A stretch of 64,000 nucleotides of DNA from positions 64,194,685-64,258,684 of the forward strand of contig OW799236.1 of the NCBI GenBank assembly GCA_941918925.1, in the 5' to 3' direction. The notes under the pieces were generated by a model. It was given only the letters and a program-made list of their open reading frames with translations. It had not been told where the DNA came from and made no database searches. Below, in pieces: positions 22,967 to 33,575 of the stretch. The first letter of the stretch is position 1; every line of letters starts with the position of its first letter. The position numbers were made by a program, and so were the translations under genes. Source of the DNA: Phyto melanocephala. Its lineage: Eukaryota > Arthropoda > Insecta > Diptera > Rhinophoridae.

Positions 22967-25900
22967 CACTAGGCAACAGCCATTTTGTTATTTGGTTCTA
23001 GCATACTTTTTCTCATGGATTTGGACCTACTGAACACGAAAATGAATTTTAAAAATTTTTCTGTCGATTGGTTTGCGAGATACAAATTTTTTAATTTTTT
23101 TTTTTTAATTTTTGGAGGTACACTTACTATTTTGAGCATATCTTTAGTCTTCTTTGACCTATTTTATCCTACTACTACTCAAATTAAAGACAATTGAGCC
23201 GTCTACAACTTATTCTCAGAAAATTTTCAAATCGGGTTAGTAGTTTTGATGTTGGCGGCTTAAAAAGGTTAAAAAACTGGGTTTTTTTAGTAAAAATGTG
23301 GCTGAAAAATTCATATAAAAATTCATATAAAATATAAAACGCGATGTTAACAGCGATTTTAATTTTTTTACGTATAGCTGACACTTTTCCAAAGAAAATA
23401 AGCCCTTACTTAACAAAATCTGATGACAAATGGCCGACTTATTATTTTTTTGGTAAACGACCGAAATTCCGCTATTTCACGATTTTTTGATTTTCATTAT
23501 TTGCACAGCTTACCTACCCAACGCAAACGAATAAATACATTTGAACTTAATTTAAAATAAACAAATTAGTCTTCGTATATTATTTTTTAATTTATTTACA
23601 GCACTACATGCTCATACATATTTAAACATAAGGAGACACGGTTATCAATTGCATTTCAAAACTGTCTGTGAAAGTGTAAAGAAGTTAATATTTAGAAAAC
23701 GCAAGGAAGACAATGAGTAAAAGACTACGTGTGTTCGAGTGTTTGAACGATCCAGACAATTTCTGCAATGTTTGTGGCCAGTTTATAAAAAAAAATCACG
23801 CACACAAGTTTACTCCAGCAGTACAATTGCACTATTTGAATTATTTTGGTATTTCAACAAATATCACAGAACCATGGACACCTAAGTCGCTGTGTGATCT
23901 TTGCTATATAATCTTAACCAACTGGGCAGCTGGCGGAAGGTAAGAATTTTTATTTAAACACATTATACATAGCGAATATAGTAATTTATTTTAATTTTAG
24001 CCGCCATATGAAATTCGATACACCAATGATGTGGAAAAAGCCGCTATGCCATTCCACAGACTGTTATTTTTGCCTCACCACAAACAGTGGGGTAGGAAGA
24101 TTTTTTAAATAGAACTACGCTCAAGTGGGATCGTTTGCGCTTCCAGTACCACATTCGCATGATGTGCCATATCCAGTGTGCCCTGGTGCATCTCTTCAAA
24201 AAGCAGAATCGTCAGAAGAAGAGTCCGAGTCAAATGCAAGCGAATTTGAGCCGGGTGCAAAGCGAAAATTACTGTCACAGGCCGAACTAAACGATTGGGT
24301 GCGCGATTTTGGTCTCACTAAGGAGAAAGCCGAACTTTTTGCGTCTCGGATGATACAGTGTGGATTTGCGGCTTCAGAAGTGAAAGTAACAGCGTACAGA
24401 AACCGTCACAAGGAGTATGCAAAATTTTATACAAAGAAAGACCAAATATGTTTTTGCAGCGACATTTTAGGCTTGTTCCAAGAGCTTCACCAAATTCAGT
24501 TCAGAAGGCAGTTCTCTTACATAATGGGAATGAAAAGCCATCTGTTCCTATTGCTCATGCGGTTCATTCAAAGGAGAACTATGAAACTATGGACATTTTG
24601 CTGAAATGCATAGAGTATAGGAAATACAATTGGAAAATATGCGCCGACCTTAAAGTTGTGGCCATTCTGTGTGGACTCCAAGGAGGCTATACGCGACATT
24701 GCTGTTTTCTGTGCCTTTGGAATAGCCGCGCTGATGATCAGCATTATATAAAAAAAAAATGGCCGGTACGAACGAAACCTGTAGTTGGAGAAGCGAATGT
24801 TCAGCGCAAACCACTAATAGAGAACCGTGAAAATATAATACTTCCGCCGCTGCACATAAAATTGGGTTTGATTAAAAATTTTGCCAAAAAATTAGACAAA
24901 GAAGGTGAAGCTTTTGCCTATTTATGGTCAATTTTCCCTTACCTTTCGCTGGCAAAAATTAAAGAAGGAGTCGTCGCAGAACCCGAGATAAAAAAAATTT
25001 TGAAAGATGAAAAATTCCCAAAGCTGTTATCACCCATCGAAGCCGCAGCATGGAATTCCTTCAGGCTTGTTGTGGAAAACTTTTTAGGAAACAACAAAAG
25101 CCCGAATTATAAGGACATAGTTGAGGATCTGGTAAAGAACTATGAAGCCATGGGAGTGCACATGTCACTTAAAATACACTTTCTGCATTCTCATTTGGAT
25201 TTTTTCCCTGAGAATTTAGGAGACGTGAGCGACGAACACGGCGAGCGCTTTCATCAGGAATTGAAGGCTATGGAACGACGCTATCAGGGCATCTATGACA
25301 CGGCTATGATGGGTGACTATATTTGGACCCTAATACGTGAGACCGATTGCAGCGAATACAAAAAACAAAGAAGAAGTCAGCAGTTTTTCCACATGGCATA
25401 AAATGTACACTTATATCTTTGTTTTTACTCATTTTTTTTGTGCGTTGATTTGCTTAATTTAATTAGTTAGTTTAATTTCGTTAGTTTAGCTAATTGTGCG
25501 ATACATTGAGCATGTAGTGCTGTAAATAAATTAAAAAATAATATACGAAGACCAATTTGTTTATTTTAAATTAAGTTCAAATGTATTTATTCGTTTGCGT
25601 TGGGTAGGTAAGCTGTGCAAATAATGAAAATCAAAAAATCGTGAAATAGCGGAATTTCGGTCGTTTACCAAAAAAATAATAAGTCGGCCATTTGTCATCA
25701 GATTTTGTTAAGTAAGGGCTTATTTTCTTTGGAAAAGTGTCAGCTATACGTAAAAAAATTAAAATCGCTGTTAACATCGCGTTTTATATTTTATATGAAT
25801 TTTTATATGAATTTTTCAGCCACATTTTTACTAAAAAAACCCAGTTTTTTAACCTTTTTAAGCCGCCAACATCAAAACTACTAACCCGATTTGAAAATTT

Positions 25901-26164
25901 TCTGAGAATAAGTTGTAGACGGCTCAATTGTCTTTAATTTGAGTAGTAGTAGGATAAAATAGGTCAAAGAAGACTAAAGATATGCTCAAAATAGTAAGTG
26001 TACCTCCAAAAATTAAAAAAAAAAAAATAAAAAATTTGTATCTCGCAAACCAATCGACAGAAAAATTTTTAAAATTCATTTTCGTGTTCAGTAGGTCCAA
26101 ATCCATGAGAAAAAGTATGCTAGAAACAAATAACAGACAAAAGTTTGTTATTTGTGACCTAGTG
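22967..26164 (+). mobile_element. CACTA-like DNA transposon with 650 bp inverted repeats
   Basis: The ends read CACTAGG (22967) and CCTAGTG (26164), with TTA on both sides (22964-22966, 26165-26167): CACTA termini with a 3 bp target duplication as in the EnSpm/CACTA group. The terminal inverted repeats are about 648 and 658 bp (22967-23614; 25507-26164) and almost identical except in the outermost 40 bp. The 1.9 kb between them encodes one transposase-like gene. It is inserted inside the Harbinger terminal repeat, so it is the youngest layer here. The superfamily call rests on ends and duplication only. Confidence 0.8.
23713..25401 (+). pseudogene. Transposase-like gene of the CACTA-like element
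   Basis: A first exon from ATG 23713 to 23939 (donor AAG|GTAAGA), a 61 bp intron ending TTTTAG at 24000, and a second exon. The N-terminus has two Cys pairs, FCNVCGQF and LCDLC, then DCYFCLT, suggesting zinc binding. The rest includes KLLSQAELNDWVRDFGLTKE, HCCFLCLWNSR, LPPLHIKLGLIKNFAKKLD, AAWNSFRLVVENFLGNNKS, HFLHSHLDFFPENLGDVSDE and HGERFHQELKAMERRYQG. I recall this set as a widespread uncharacterised arthropod family. Defects: an in-frame TAG near 24109 and a frame change with lost codons near 24480-24520. The acids in HSHLDFFPE and SDEHGERFHQE could belong to the catalytic site, which is a guess. Confidence 0.75.
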
Positions 26165-26176
26165 TTATGGGCCATT

Positions 26177-27240
26177 GTTTTCCTTGACTTTTAAAATAAA
26201 CTTATTTAAAATAAAAATTTCTTTTATATTTATTTTATAATTTTCGTATGTTCTTAAATTAGTTTCAACAAAGTAATTTTCAAATTTCAACAAAAATGTT
26301 TTCATACTTTCAAAATCAAGTGAATGTTTACAATTTGTGACAATTTTATCTTGATAATTCTTAAATATAAGTAAGCCTGGATAAATTTCTTTTTCTTCTT
26401 GATAATTCATTATACTCATATTACACTTAGCTTCTACATTTTTCACTTTATTTGTTAAACATTTATTCTTATTAGTCTTTTATGTTTCAAGGTATTTGAT
26501 TTATAAATGTCATTCTTGTATATGAGAACAGTATTTTCATTCAAGATCAGAGTTTTATTTTGGTTGTCTGGAAGTGGTTCAAATACAACTTCTGCATATG
26601 TTTCGTTTAAAAAATTTGGAATGTTTAATGTTAAAATTACTAAGTTTTCTCTATACGCAACGGATACTTTAGTGTGGAGGTATGATTCTGTTCTGTTTAT
26701 GTAGTTGAACTCTTGGGTCGTCAATATGTCTGAGGGGATTATTCCTAGTTTAGAATTAAAGATTACGTGACCTATTTCGTTCACGTGGTCTATGAGCAAA
26801 TTCACATCATTATTAATTTGGAAAACATTTTCTAAAAACAAGGTTTCATCTTCTAAGTTGAGAATTTTATTTTGAATTTCTGTTTTGAATTTGTTTATAT
26901 ATTTTTGAATTATTTTCTGTTGATTATTAATATGGTCTGTAACAGTAGGTTTACATGATGAATTTTATGACGTCCAATTTTGGACGTCATTTTTTGTTTG
27001 ATAGCAAGCGGTGTAGAGAAGAAAAGGGGGGTAGAAAAATAGACATGGTTTCTGTTGTCATGGTTTTTTTTTGACACTTCGCTTTACACTTTTTTCTCTT
27101 CTTTCTGTTACGTTTTATTTGTCTCTGTATTACTTTTATTTAGTCTTTGGATTCTATCCAGAATTTCTTTTTCGTCGTCACTGTCCATTGTTCCTGCAAC
27201 ATATTTTAATCCTTTTCCTATTGCGTTTATTAGTCCCCGT
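26177..27240 (-). pseudogene. env: Errantivirus env, middle part
   Basis: Env resumes beyond the LINE with a glycine-rich hydrophobic segment next to acidic DSDDEKEIL (about 27130-27240), as in insect env transmembrane subunits. The frame then breaks for about 200 bases and continues in pieces at 26455-26841 and 26165-26446. It ends at the AAT target duplication of the Harbinger element. Frameshifts plus the insertions make the gene inactive. Confidence 0.75.
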
Positions 27241-28690
27241 TTTTATTTTATTTATTTATTTATTTATTTTATTTATATATTGGTATATTATAGTACAGGA
27301 AAAACAATTTGATTTAGTTTTAAATATGTCATACAATAAAAAATTATAACATTAAATACAAACAATTATAAATATAATAAAAAGGGAAAGGAGCAAAACA
27401 ATAACAAATATAAATACATCTAAAAACGTTTTAAAAAAAGAGTTTACACATTTTCAATTATGACAATAAAAATTAAAAATACATTTCCTAAACTGCGTTG
27501 TATTGGACATCATCGGCGTACATATGAATCTTACAATATGATAACTGTTTTGGTAAATCATTTATATATATTGTAAATAGTAGAGGACCTAAAATGGACC
27601 CCTGGGGAACACCTTTGATTACAGGCAACGGCAACGATTGTTTGTTATATGAGCTTACATACTGATATCGATTTTCTAGGTATGATGAAATAAGATCAGT
27701 CGCAGAGGAGGCAAAAAAGAACAGTTTATTCAACTTAATACGAAGCATAGTGTGATTAACCATATCAAATGCTTTAGTATGATCCAAAAGCACTAACAAG
27801 GCATCATTTCCACTGTCAATATAGCTACGAATTTCCTCCGTCACTTCGAGAAGTGCAGTAGCACAACTATGTTTAGGTCGAAAACCAGATTGTACATCAG
27901 TAAATAAATTATTTGCATGTAAGTAATAAACCATTTGTTCGTGTAAGAGCCTTTCCAGAACCTTAGATAAATATGAAAGGATAGCAATCGGGCGGTACTC
28001 ATTACTATTTTTAGGGATGGGAACAATTTTGGCATACTTCCAATTTTGTGGAAAGATACTTTTAGTAATTACTGTGTTAAAGATGTGAGTGATTTGTGGA
28101 AGCAAGATAGGTAGAACGAGTTTTAAAAATGTTGGATGGATTTTGTCCGGGCCAATTGCACTTGATTTAACATTATGACAAGCCATAAATGTATCATTTT
28201 GAGAAACATATCGAAAGGAGAATTTTGGACTTGAACTATTATATATTGAACTGTTATTACAAGAGTAATAGTTTGGAGAAATGTTTACGTATGGAATTCC
28301 AACAAATTTCTCATTTAGTAAATCAACATTCACTTCCATAGGGTGTACATTACTTGATTTACCAATACCAATATCACGAATAATCTTCCAGTTTTTCTTT
28401 GAGTCCACAGCAGTTGAAAATAAATTAGAAAAGTAAGAAAATTTCTTGTATTTAATAAGTTTATTTACTTCCTTTCTGGCTTTAGAAAAATTCTCATGCA
28501 GTTCTGCAGTTTTAAAACGTTTCCAACATTTGTACGCATAATCACGTTGGTTGATTTTAGTTCTAATTTCCTCATTAAACCAAGGCTTTGTAGTACTTTT
28601 CTGCTTAACTGTCTTTACTGGCACAGATTTTTCAAAAATTTCAACAAGCTTTTCCTCCAGAAATTTAACTTGATCATCAACATCTGGCAT
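27241..28690 (-). mobile_element. Jockey-type LINE inserted in env
   Basis: A 5'-truncated LINE. Its 400-residue open frame (27488-28690) begins in the linker after the endonuclease (PWFNEEIRTKINQRDYAYK) and holds the reverse transcriptase blocks PIPKNSNEYRPIAILSYLSK, VQSGFRPKHSCATALLEV, LLDHTKAFDMVNH, GVPQGSILGPLLFTIYINDL and the catalytic MYADDVQ box. The frame ends seven residues after YADD, and only 250 bp of 3' sequence follows, ending in an AAAT-repeat tail (27241-27280). The thumb and C-terminal region are therefore deleted. It is younger than the errantivirus. Target duplications were not found. Confidence 0.85.
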
Positions 28691-29007
28691 CTTTGTCCAA
28701 AGTTTGGTGTTAAGTTTTTAATTTTTGTTCTACATATATCCATGCTTCTGTTAACGCTGTCCAACAGTGGTGTAACGTTCGTATACGTGTCCGATAGTTC
28801 AAGTATATTGTCTTGCAAAATGTTAATTGTTTCCAGATATTGAGTTGTATTGATAATATGTATTATTTTTAAATAGTTTTCAATTATTTCTATGTTTTTC
28901 AGTTTGATTGGTAGGTATCCGTGATTGGTTGTCAGGTCTTCCACCTCTAGGTATTGTGCTCCTATGTTATTAAGTATTGTTACACCTACAATCATGAAAA
29001 GAATCAT
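28691..29007 (-). pseudogene. env: Errantivirus env, N-terminal part
   Basis: The opening of the envelope glycoprotein frame starts with a hydrophobic segment that could be a signal peptide (MILFMIVGVTILNNIGAQYL, about the first 20 residues), followed by an ectodomain with amphipathic helices. It is cut near 28690 by a LINE insertion just before the position where env proteins are normally cleaved. It is described only as a broken remnant. Confidence 0.75.
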
Positions 29008-29037
29008 CTGAAAATAAAGTTTTATATGATATTTCCT

Positions 29038-30211
29038 TTAGTTTTCTGGGGAGATTTCGTTTTGAAATTTTCTATTCCTTTTTATATGCGATTTATAATA
29101 TTTATGACCTCGATCTGTTATGACATGATCATCGTCTAACCGTGACACTTTTATTTTCCTAAATTTCGAGTGATTTTTCCCACCTCTTTCATCTTTCAAG
29201 TAAATAGGTCCTGTTCGTATTTTTACGTCCTCACGATCTTTGTTAAGTTTCTCTAAATTTCTCTCTTTCATTCTTATAATTTGTTCCCTGATTACAGGAT
29301 ATTCTTCCCAATTATTTATCCCGTTTTTCAAATCTATGTTTAAGTAATCTAATATGTTCGTTCAGAGTGTTATGGAACCGTTCCACATCCGCGTTGGAAG
29401 TATGGTTATTGTTTGACGTATAATGAATTTCGATTTTTTGTTCCCGTAAATATTCTAGAAGTGGTATTGCCTTAAATCCTAGTTCATTATCAATAACAAG
29501 TTTTTTTCTTTTTCTCACAGACGACAAATATTGAGCCAATGCAATTTTGAATTCTATCCAAGACCTGTTTTTTACTTTGATTGCCTGTGCATATTTGGAG
29601 AATTTGTCAATGAATGTCAAGAATAGGGTTTTCTTTAAGTTATAGTAGATATCTGCGTGTACAATGTCGCCTGGATTTTCTGGGGTTTCAGTTAATTTGA
29701 ATTTTTGTTTTATTGAATGTCTTTCATATTTTTCCTTATTGCAAATATCACAATTGTTTATAAATTGTGTGATTCGTGTTTTAAGCTTTGGGTGATACAC
29801 TTCTGTTTTTAGCTCCGCAAAATTTTCATTGATACCTCTATGGTTGTTCCTTTTATGTTCTCTATCTATTATTGTACTAAGTTCGTCCTCGTCTAGGACG
29901 TCTCTTAAAATTTTCTTACTCAAAAGGACTTTAAATCCGTATTTATGTACAACGAAGTATTTATGTACAACGTTTTTAAAATTTTGAAGTATAGTATTAT
30001 CTCGAATTAGAACTGCATTAGTTTTTTCTGGATCAAAATGGTTCTTTAATATTGTTATTAGCGTTGCTTCATCGAATTCTTTAGCAGAAATTGTTTTTCT
30101 TTTATTCTGAAAGATAGTTTCATTTTTTATTCTCATTGAACCGGAATTACTTTTGTTGAAGATTATTTGTCTTTTGTAGAAATTCATGGGGTTGTTTGTT
30201 TCTAAAACCAC
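29038..30211 (-). pseudogene. Errantivirus integrase, nearly intact
   Basis: Integrase runs in one frame at 29312-30211 and another at 29038-29331. The zinc-binding part shows REHKRNNHRG and CDICNKEKYERH. The core shows the first D in HADIYYNLKKT, the second in VIDNELGFKAIPL and the E in SNADVERFHNTLNEH. A tail rich in charged residues follows (NPVIREQIIRMKER-like). A VVHKYF segment is duplicated in tandem (18 bp, near 29938-29975). The frameshift at about 29320 falls after the catalytic core. Confidence 0.88.
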
Positions 30212-30357
30212 ATTATTCGTTAAAGATTGATCATTTGTAGGAGGGTTATCTTCGACATTTATGTTTATTTCTATGCGGGAACCCGCATTCCCGTTCAGAA
30301 CTCCTTTTTTGAATTTTATCTCGTAGTCGAATTCTTGTAACCGTAATCTCCACCTTA

Positions 30358-31667
30358 CTAGTTTAGAATTGGGTCCTTAATAAATTTTCGATAATAGCCC
30401 GCTAAACCTAAGAATTGTTTTATCTCCTTTGCAGTAGTAGGTAAGGGGAAGTTCCTTACGCACTCTATTTTTTCCGGATTCGGCTTAATGCCTTCTTCAG
30501 TTACAATGTGTCCTAGGAAATTTGTTTCCCGTTTCAAGAATTCACATTTATCTAATTGTACTTTTAGATTCACATCTCTAAGTCTCTGAAATATTATAGT
30601 AAGTGATTCCAAGTGATCTTGGAGTGAAGTAGAAAAAATGATGATGTCGTCCAAATACACCAAACAGATTTTGTTAATAAAATCCGCCAAAACATTGTTC
30701 ATTAATCGCTGGAAAGTGGCAGGGACAGTTTTCAGCCCAAATGGCATACGAAGGAACTCGTAATGCCCCCTTCGACGCTAAATGCAGTCTTTGGTATATC
30801 TTTTTCATGTATTCCTATTTGATGGAAACCCTTTGCGAGATCCAGTGTTGTGAAATACTGGCATCTTCCTAACTTTTCCAGTATTTCATCTATATTTGGT
30901 ATTGGGTATTTGTCATCTGTAGTGACTTCGTTTAACTTACGATAGTCGACTACTAATCGCCATTTGGTTTTACCGCTGGCATCCAGTTTTTTGGGTACTA
31001 TCCAAACTGGTGCTGAATACGGCGAATGGCTAGGTCTTATAATGTTATTGTCTAACATTTCTTTAATTTGTTTTTTCACTTCTTCTTTCTGAACATAAGG
31101 ATAACGGTATGTTTTTACGGCGATTGGAATGTTATTTACAGTTCTTATTTCATGTTTAATAGCATTAGTGAACGTAAGATCTTTAATGTCTGTGTAAAAG
31201 CTTTTTTTAAATTTATTTATTATTTGTAACAGTTTTACTCTTTCTTCATTATTTAAGTGATCAACTCGTATTTGTTCCGAAACTTTATGTTGTTGGGTGT
31301 CTTCACCAATGTTATAAATGCAAAAATTTTCTGTAGTGACATTTTCAGTTTTACATGGCTTAAATTTTACCAACTTTGGGAATTCTCCTTTAAAACTTAT
31401 AGTAGCATTAATTTTATAATTTTCCGCTTCGTACACACCTTCTATAATTTCTACATCGTTATCAGATGACAGTGCCTGATTCTTATATACTAGTCCCTCC
31501 CTACATTCAATGGGTAATTCAACCTGGTATAGTCCTCGTCTTTCAAAGTAATATTCTACCAGTAATTGACCAAATTTCAATGGGACCTTTCTTTCTCCTA
31601 TTTTCATTTCATTATCTTTTAAATTTATTATTGCTCCTAATGGTTTCAAAATATTATTTCCCAACAC
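30358..31667 (-). pseudogene. Errantivirus reverse transcriptase; RNase H deleted
   Basis: The reverse transcriptase fingers and palm are spread over two frames. 30732-31667 has NIIRPSHSPYSAPVWIVPKK, WRLVVDYRKLNEV and [13 protein letters not shown]. 30358-30747 has [17 protein letters not shown] and the catalytic VYLDDIIIF, then [20 protein letters not shown] and the connection YYRKFIKD. The switch is a single-base loss in a G run near 30765. Right after YYRKFIKD the sequence jumps to [18 protein letters not shown], which normally follows RNase H. An internal deletion has therefore removed practically the whole RNase H domain, and this copy could not complete reverse transcription alone. Confidence 0.9.
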
Positions 31668-31700
31668 ATCGTGAAATTTGCAAACAAAAAATTCAACTAG

Positions 31701-31946
31701 TTAATTTTGATCGCAAAGTTCTTCAAAAAGAGGAATGCGAACTTTTTGATTTATTTTAATAAAATGTTGTAAAGTTTTAATATTCGTTTCTTCCATAGGC
31801 ACATTCCACTTTGGATGGCATATACCTGGATTAATAACTGAATGGGAGGCGCCTGTGTCGATTAAAAACTTTAAATGCCCTAATTTAGTTTTTACGGTTA
31901 TATGTGGTAGTTCGCTTTTGAGGCTGGAAAGTGAAAATTTTCGCAT
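31701..31946 (-). pseudogene. Errantivirus protease region
   Basis: Aspartic protease segment with the active-site motif FLIDTGASHSVINPG near residues 27-41, which would cleave the Gag-Pol product. The frame stops at 31701 and reverse transcriptase continues in another frame from 31667, so a frameshift lies between them. Confidence 0.85.
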
Positions 31947-32022
31947 GTTTGATTTCTAGGAGTTAATTGAACGGCATTCACATCCATAGGTTCTGGTTGA
32001 TCACGTCGTTGGTAATTTGTAT

Positions 32023-32889
32023 CTAAGTTTGATCTATTAAAATTGTTCCACTGCTGATTGGGATTGAAACTAGGTTTATATTGTGGATTTGTGTTCGGTC
32101 TTTGTTGACTACCTGTTTTTTATATTGATTATAATTGAAATTAGTTTTATGTTGCGGGCTTGTGTAAGATCCTTGATTGTGATTTTGGCTGAAGGAAGTT
32201 CTAAATTGGGGGTTTGAGTATGATCTTTGTTGATAAGGAGTATTTGTTTGATCATATCTATGATTCGAAAAATTGTGATTTTTATTTCGTGTATGATTTG
32301 GAGGTTTTATTATTCTATTTCCATAATTAGCATATCCTGATTTGAATAATATCTCCATTGCTTCTTCCAAACTACTTGGGTTCCTGCAGGCCAATATAGT
32401 TTTCATTGGTTCTTGAATTTTTTCTTTGAAGATATTAAGAGCGGATCTCATATTATTTTTAGCTATGGCCTCTGTTCCTGGATTGTCTCCCATTATAATA
32501 CTTGTTTTATTATTTAGTTTTTTTAACCTGTCTCTAATTTCGGTATAAAAATCGGATGCGTTTGTTTTGAATACTACTGATCGCATTTGATCGTATAATT
32601 CTTCTAAGCTAAGCCTTTCGCCGAAATTATTCATTAGTACATCCTTGATTTCTGCCCACGATTTTACATGAAAATTTATTTCTATGATTTCCCTTGCTTT
32701 ACCCTGAAATCTACTTTTAATGATGTCGGAAAAAACCAATTGGGACATTGCATCGTACCGCGTCAGTATGGGGTGTATTCGTTCCACTAAGGTAATGAAA
32801 TTGTATAAATCATTTCTACTTCCGCTAAACTCAGGTAGAGTTTCGAGATATTTAATTGGGTCAAGTGTAATAGAGGGTGCTTGTGCCAT
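32023..32889 (-). CDS. gag: Errantivirus gag
   Basis: This is the capsid polyprotein that packages the element RNA in the cytoplasm. The start at 32889 (MAQAPSITLDPIKYLETLPE) is preferred to the upstream extension, because the initial Met-Ala and a clean capsid-like opening follow. It contains FSGSRNDLYNFITLVERIHP, the common opening of errantivirus capsids, a capsid-like helical region, and an Asn/Gln/Tyr/basic-rich tail. There is no CCHC knuckle, as expected in errantiviruses. It ends in a stop near 32023, just before the protease frame. It looks intact or nearly so. Confidence 0.85.
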   Translation of the reverse strand: MAQAPSITLDPIKYLETLPEFSGSRNDLYNFITLVERIHPILTRYDAMSQLVFSDIIKSRFQGKAREIIEINFHVKSWAEIKDVLMNNFGERLSLEELYDQMRSVVFKTNASDFYTEIRDRLKKLNNKTSIIMGDNPGTEAIAKNNMRSALNIFKEKIQEPMKTILACRNPSSLEEAMEILFKSGYANYGNRIIKPPNHTRNKNHNFSNHRYDQTNTPYQQRSYSNPQFRTSFSQNHNQGSYTSPQHKTNFNYNQYKKQVVNKDRTQIHNINLVSIPISSGTILIDQT

Positions 32890-33075
32890 GATTAAGGGAA
32901 TCGAATATAAGAAATTTGGGAAATATAAAACAAACACTTGGGAAAAAACACCTTTCTCTCTTCTTAATTTAATTTTTATAGGCACAAATTGCAAAATGTT
33001 TTTTTCTTTTTTTCGAACTTTATCACTATTCTTAAGAATACGTACTTATGTATGTATATATTTGTGTAACTTACA

Positions 33076-33251
33076 TTAAATTATTTTTGATCTTCTTTTT
33101 CTTTCAAAGGATGTTGTGGTGGCTTTGGTCTTCAATTGTAGGTAATTGTTTCTAGTTGTATGATATTGTTTCTTTGTTCTTGTTGGAAAAAAAATGTTGT
33201 TTCTAGTTGTATGATATTGTTTCTTTGTTCTTGTTGAAAAAATGTTGTTTC

Positions 33252-33282
<31 letters not shown>

Positions 33283-33300
33283 GATCACTTTGATTTATTG
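33076..33300. repeat. Short direct repeats in errantivirus leader
   Basis: The unit TTGTTTCTAGTTGTATGATA...CTTGTTG (about 55 bp) occurs twice in tandem at about 33145-33245, followed by a poly-T run. It lies between the gag start and the primer site, in the untranslated leader. Confidence 0.6.
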
Positions 33301-33556
33301 CCACTTAAAAAGGGTTTTTTTTTATAATTTTTGTTGGAGTTCATAAATATTTTAAACGATTATTATTCAAATAGATCCTTAATGTTTGTAAGGATTAAAG
33401 AGAAAATCACTTATATGTATTGTATACATACACGACCACTACCTTAATATTTTAAGGATTTTTATTGTAACAAATTTTTTTTTTCGTTTCGCGGTTAATT
33501 ATTAAAATAAAGAAAAAACAGTGCTTTAATATATTAAAGGCTATTTTTCCCGCGAT

Positions 33557-33574
33557 ATCCCATCCTCGTCGCCA
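33557..33574 (-). other. Primer-binding site, tRNA-Ser type
   Basis: TGGCGACGAGGATGGGAT is, as far as I recall the fly tRNA-Ser of the GACGAGG class, fully complementary to its last 18 nucleotides including CCA. It lies one or two bases inside the LTR. Errantiviruses of the 17.6/297 type use tRNA-Ser, which fits. Confidence 0.8.
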
Positions 33575-33575
33575 G

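Larger units (their letters stand above)
21961..26173 (+). mobile_element. PIF/Harbinger-type element, itself split
   Basis: Terminal inverted repeats GGCCCATAATCATAGT at 21961 and, inverted, at 26165-26173 plus 22950-22966. The right repeat was cut by the CACTA-like insertion at its TAA. The element is flanked by ATT at 21958-21960 and 26174-26176, the 3 bp duplication size of Harbinger elements. Own length without the insertion is about 1.0 kb, so it is internally deleted. It sits inside env. Confidence 0.85.

Noticed and set aside
27055..27349. Two hydrophobic + strand frames resembling membrane proteins
   Set aside because: They are antisense to env and LINE 3' sequence, and T-rich DNA gives Phe/Leu-rich translations.
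33076..33288. Lys/Thr-rich 70-residue frame
   Set aside because: It is created by direct repeats and a poly-T run in the errantivirus leader.
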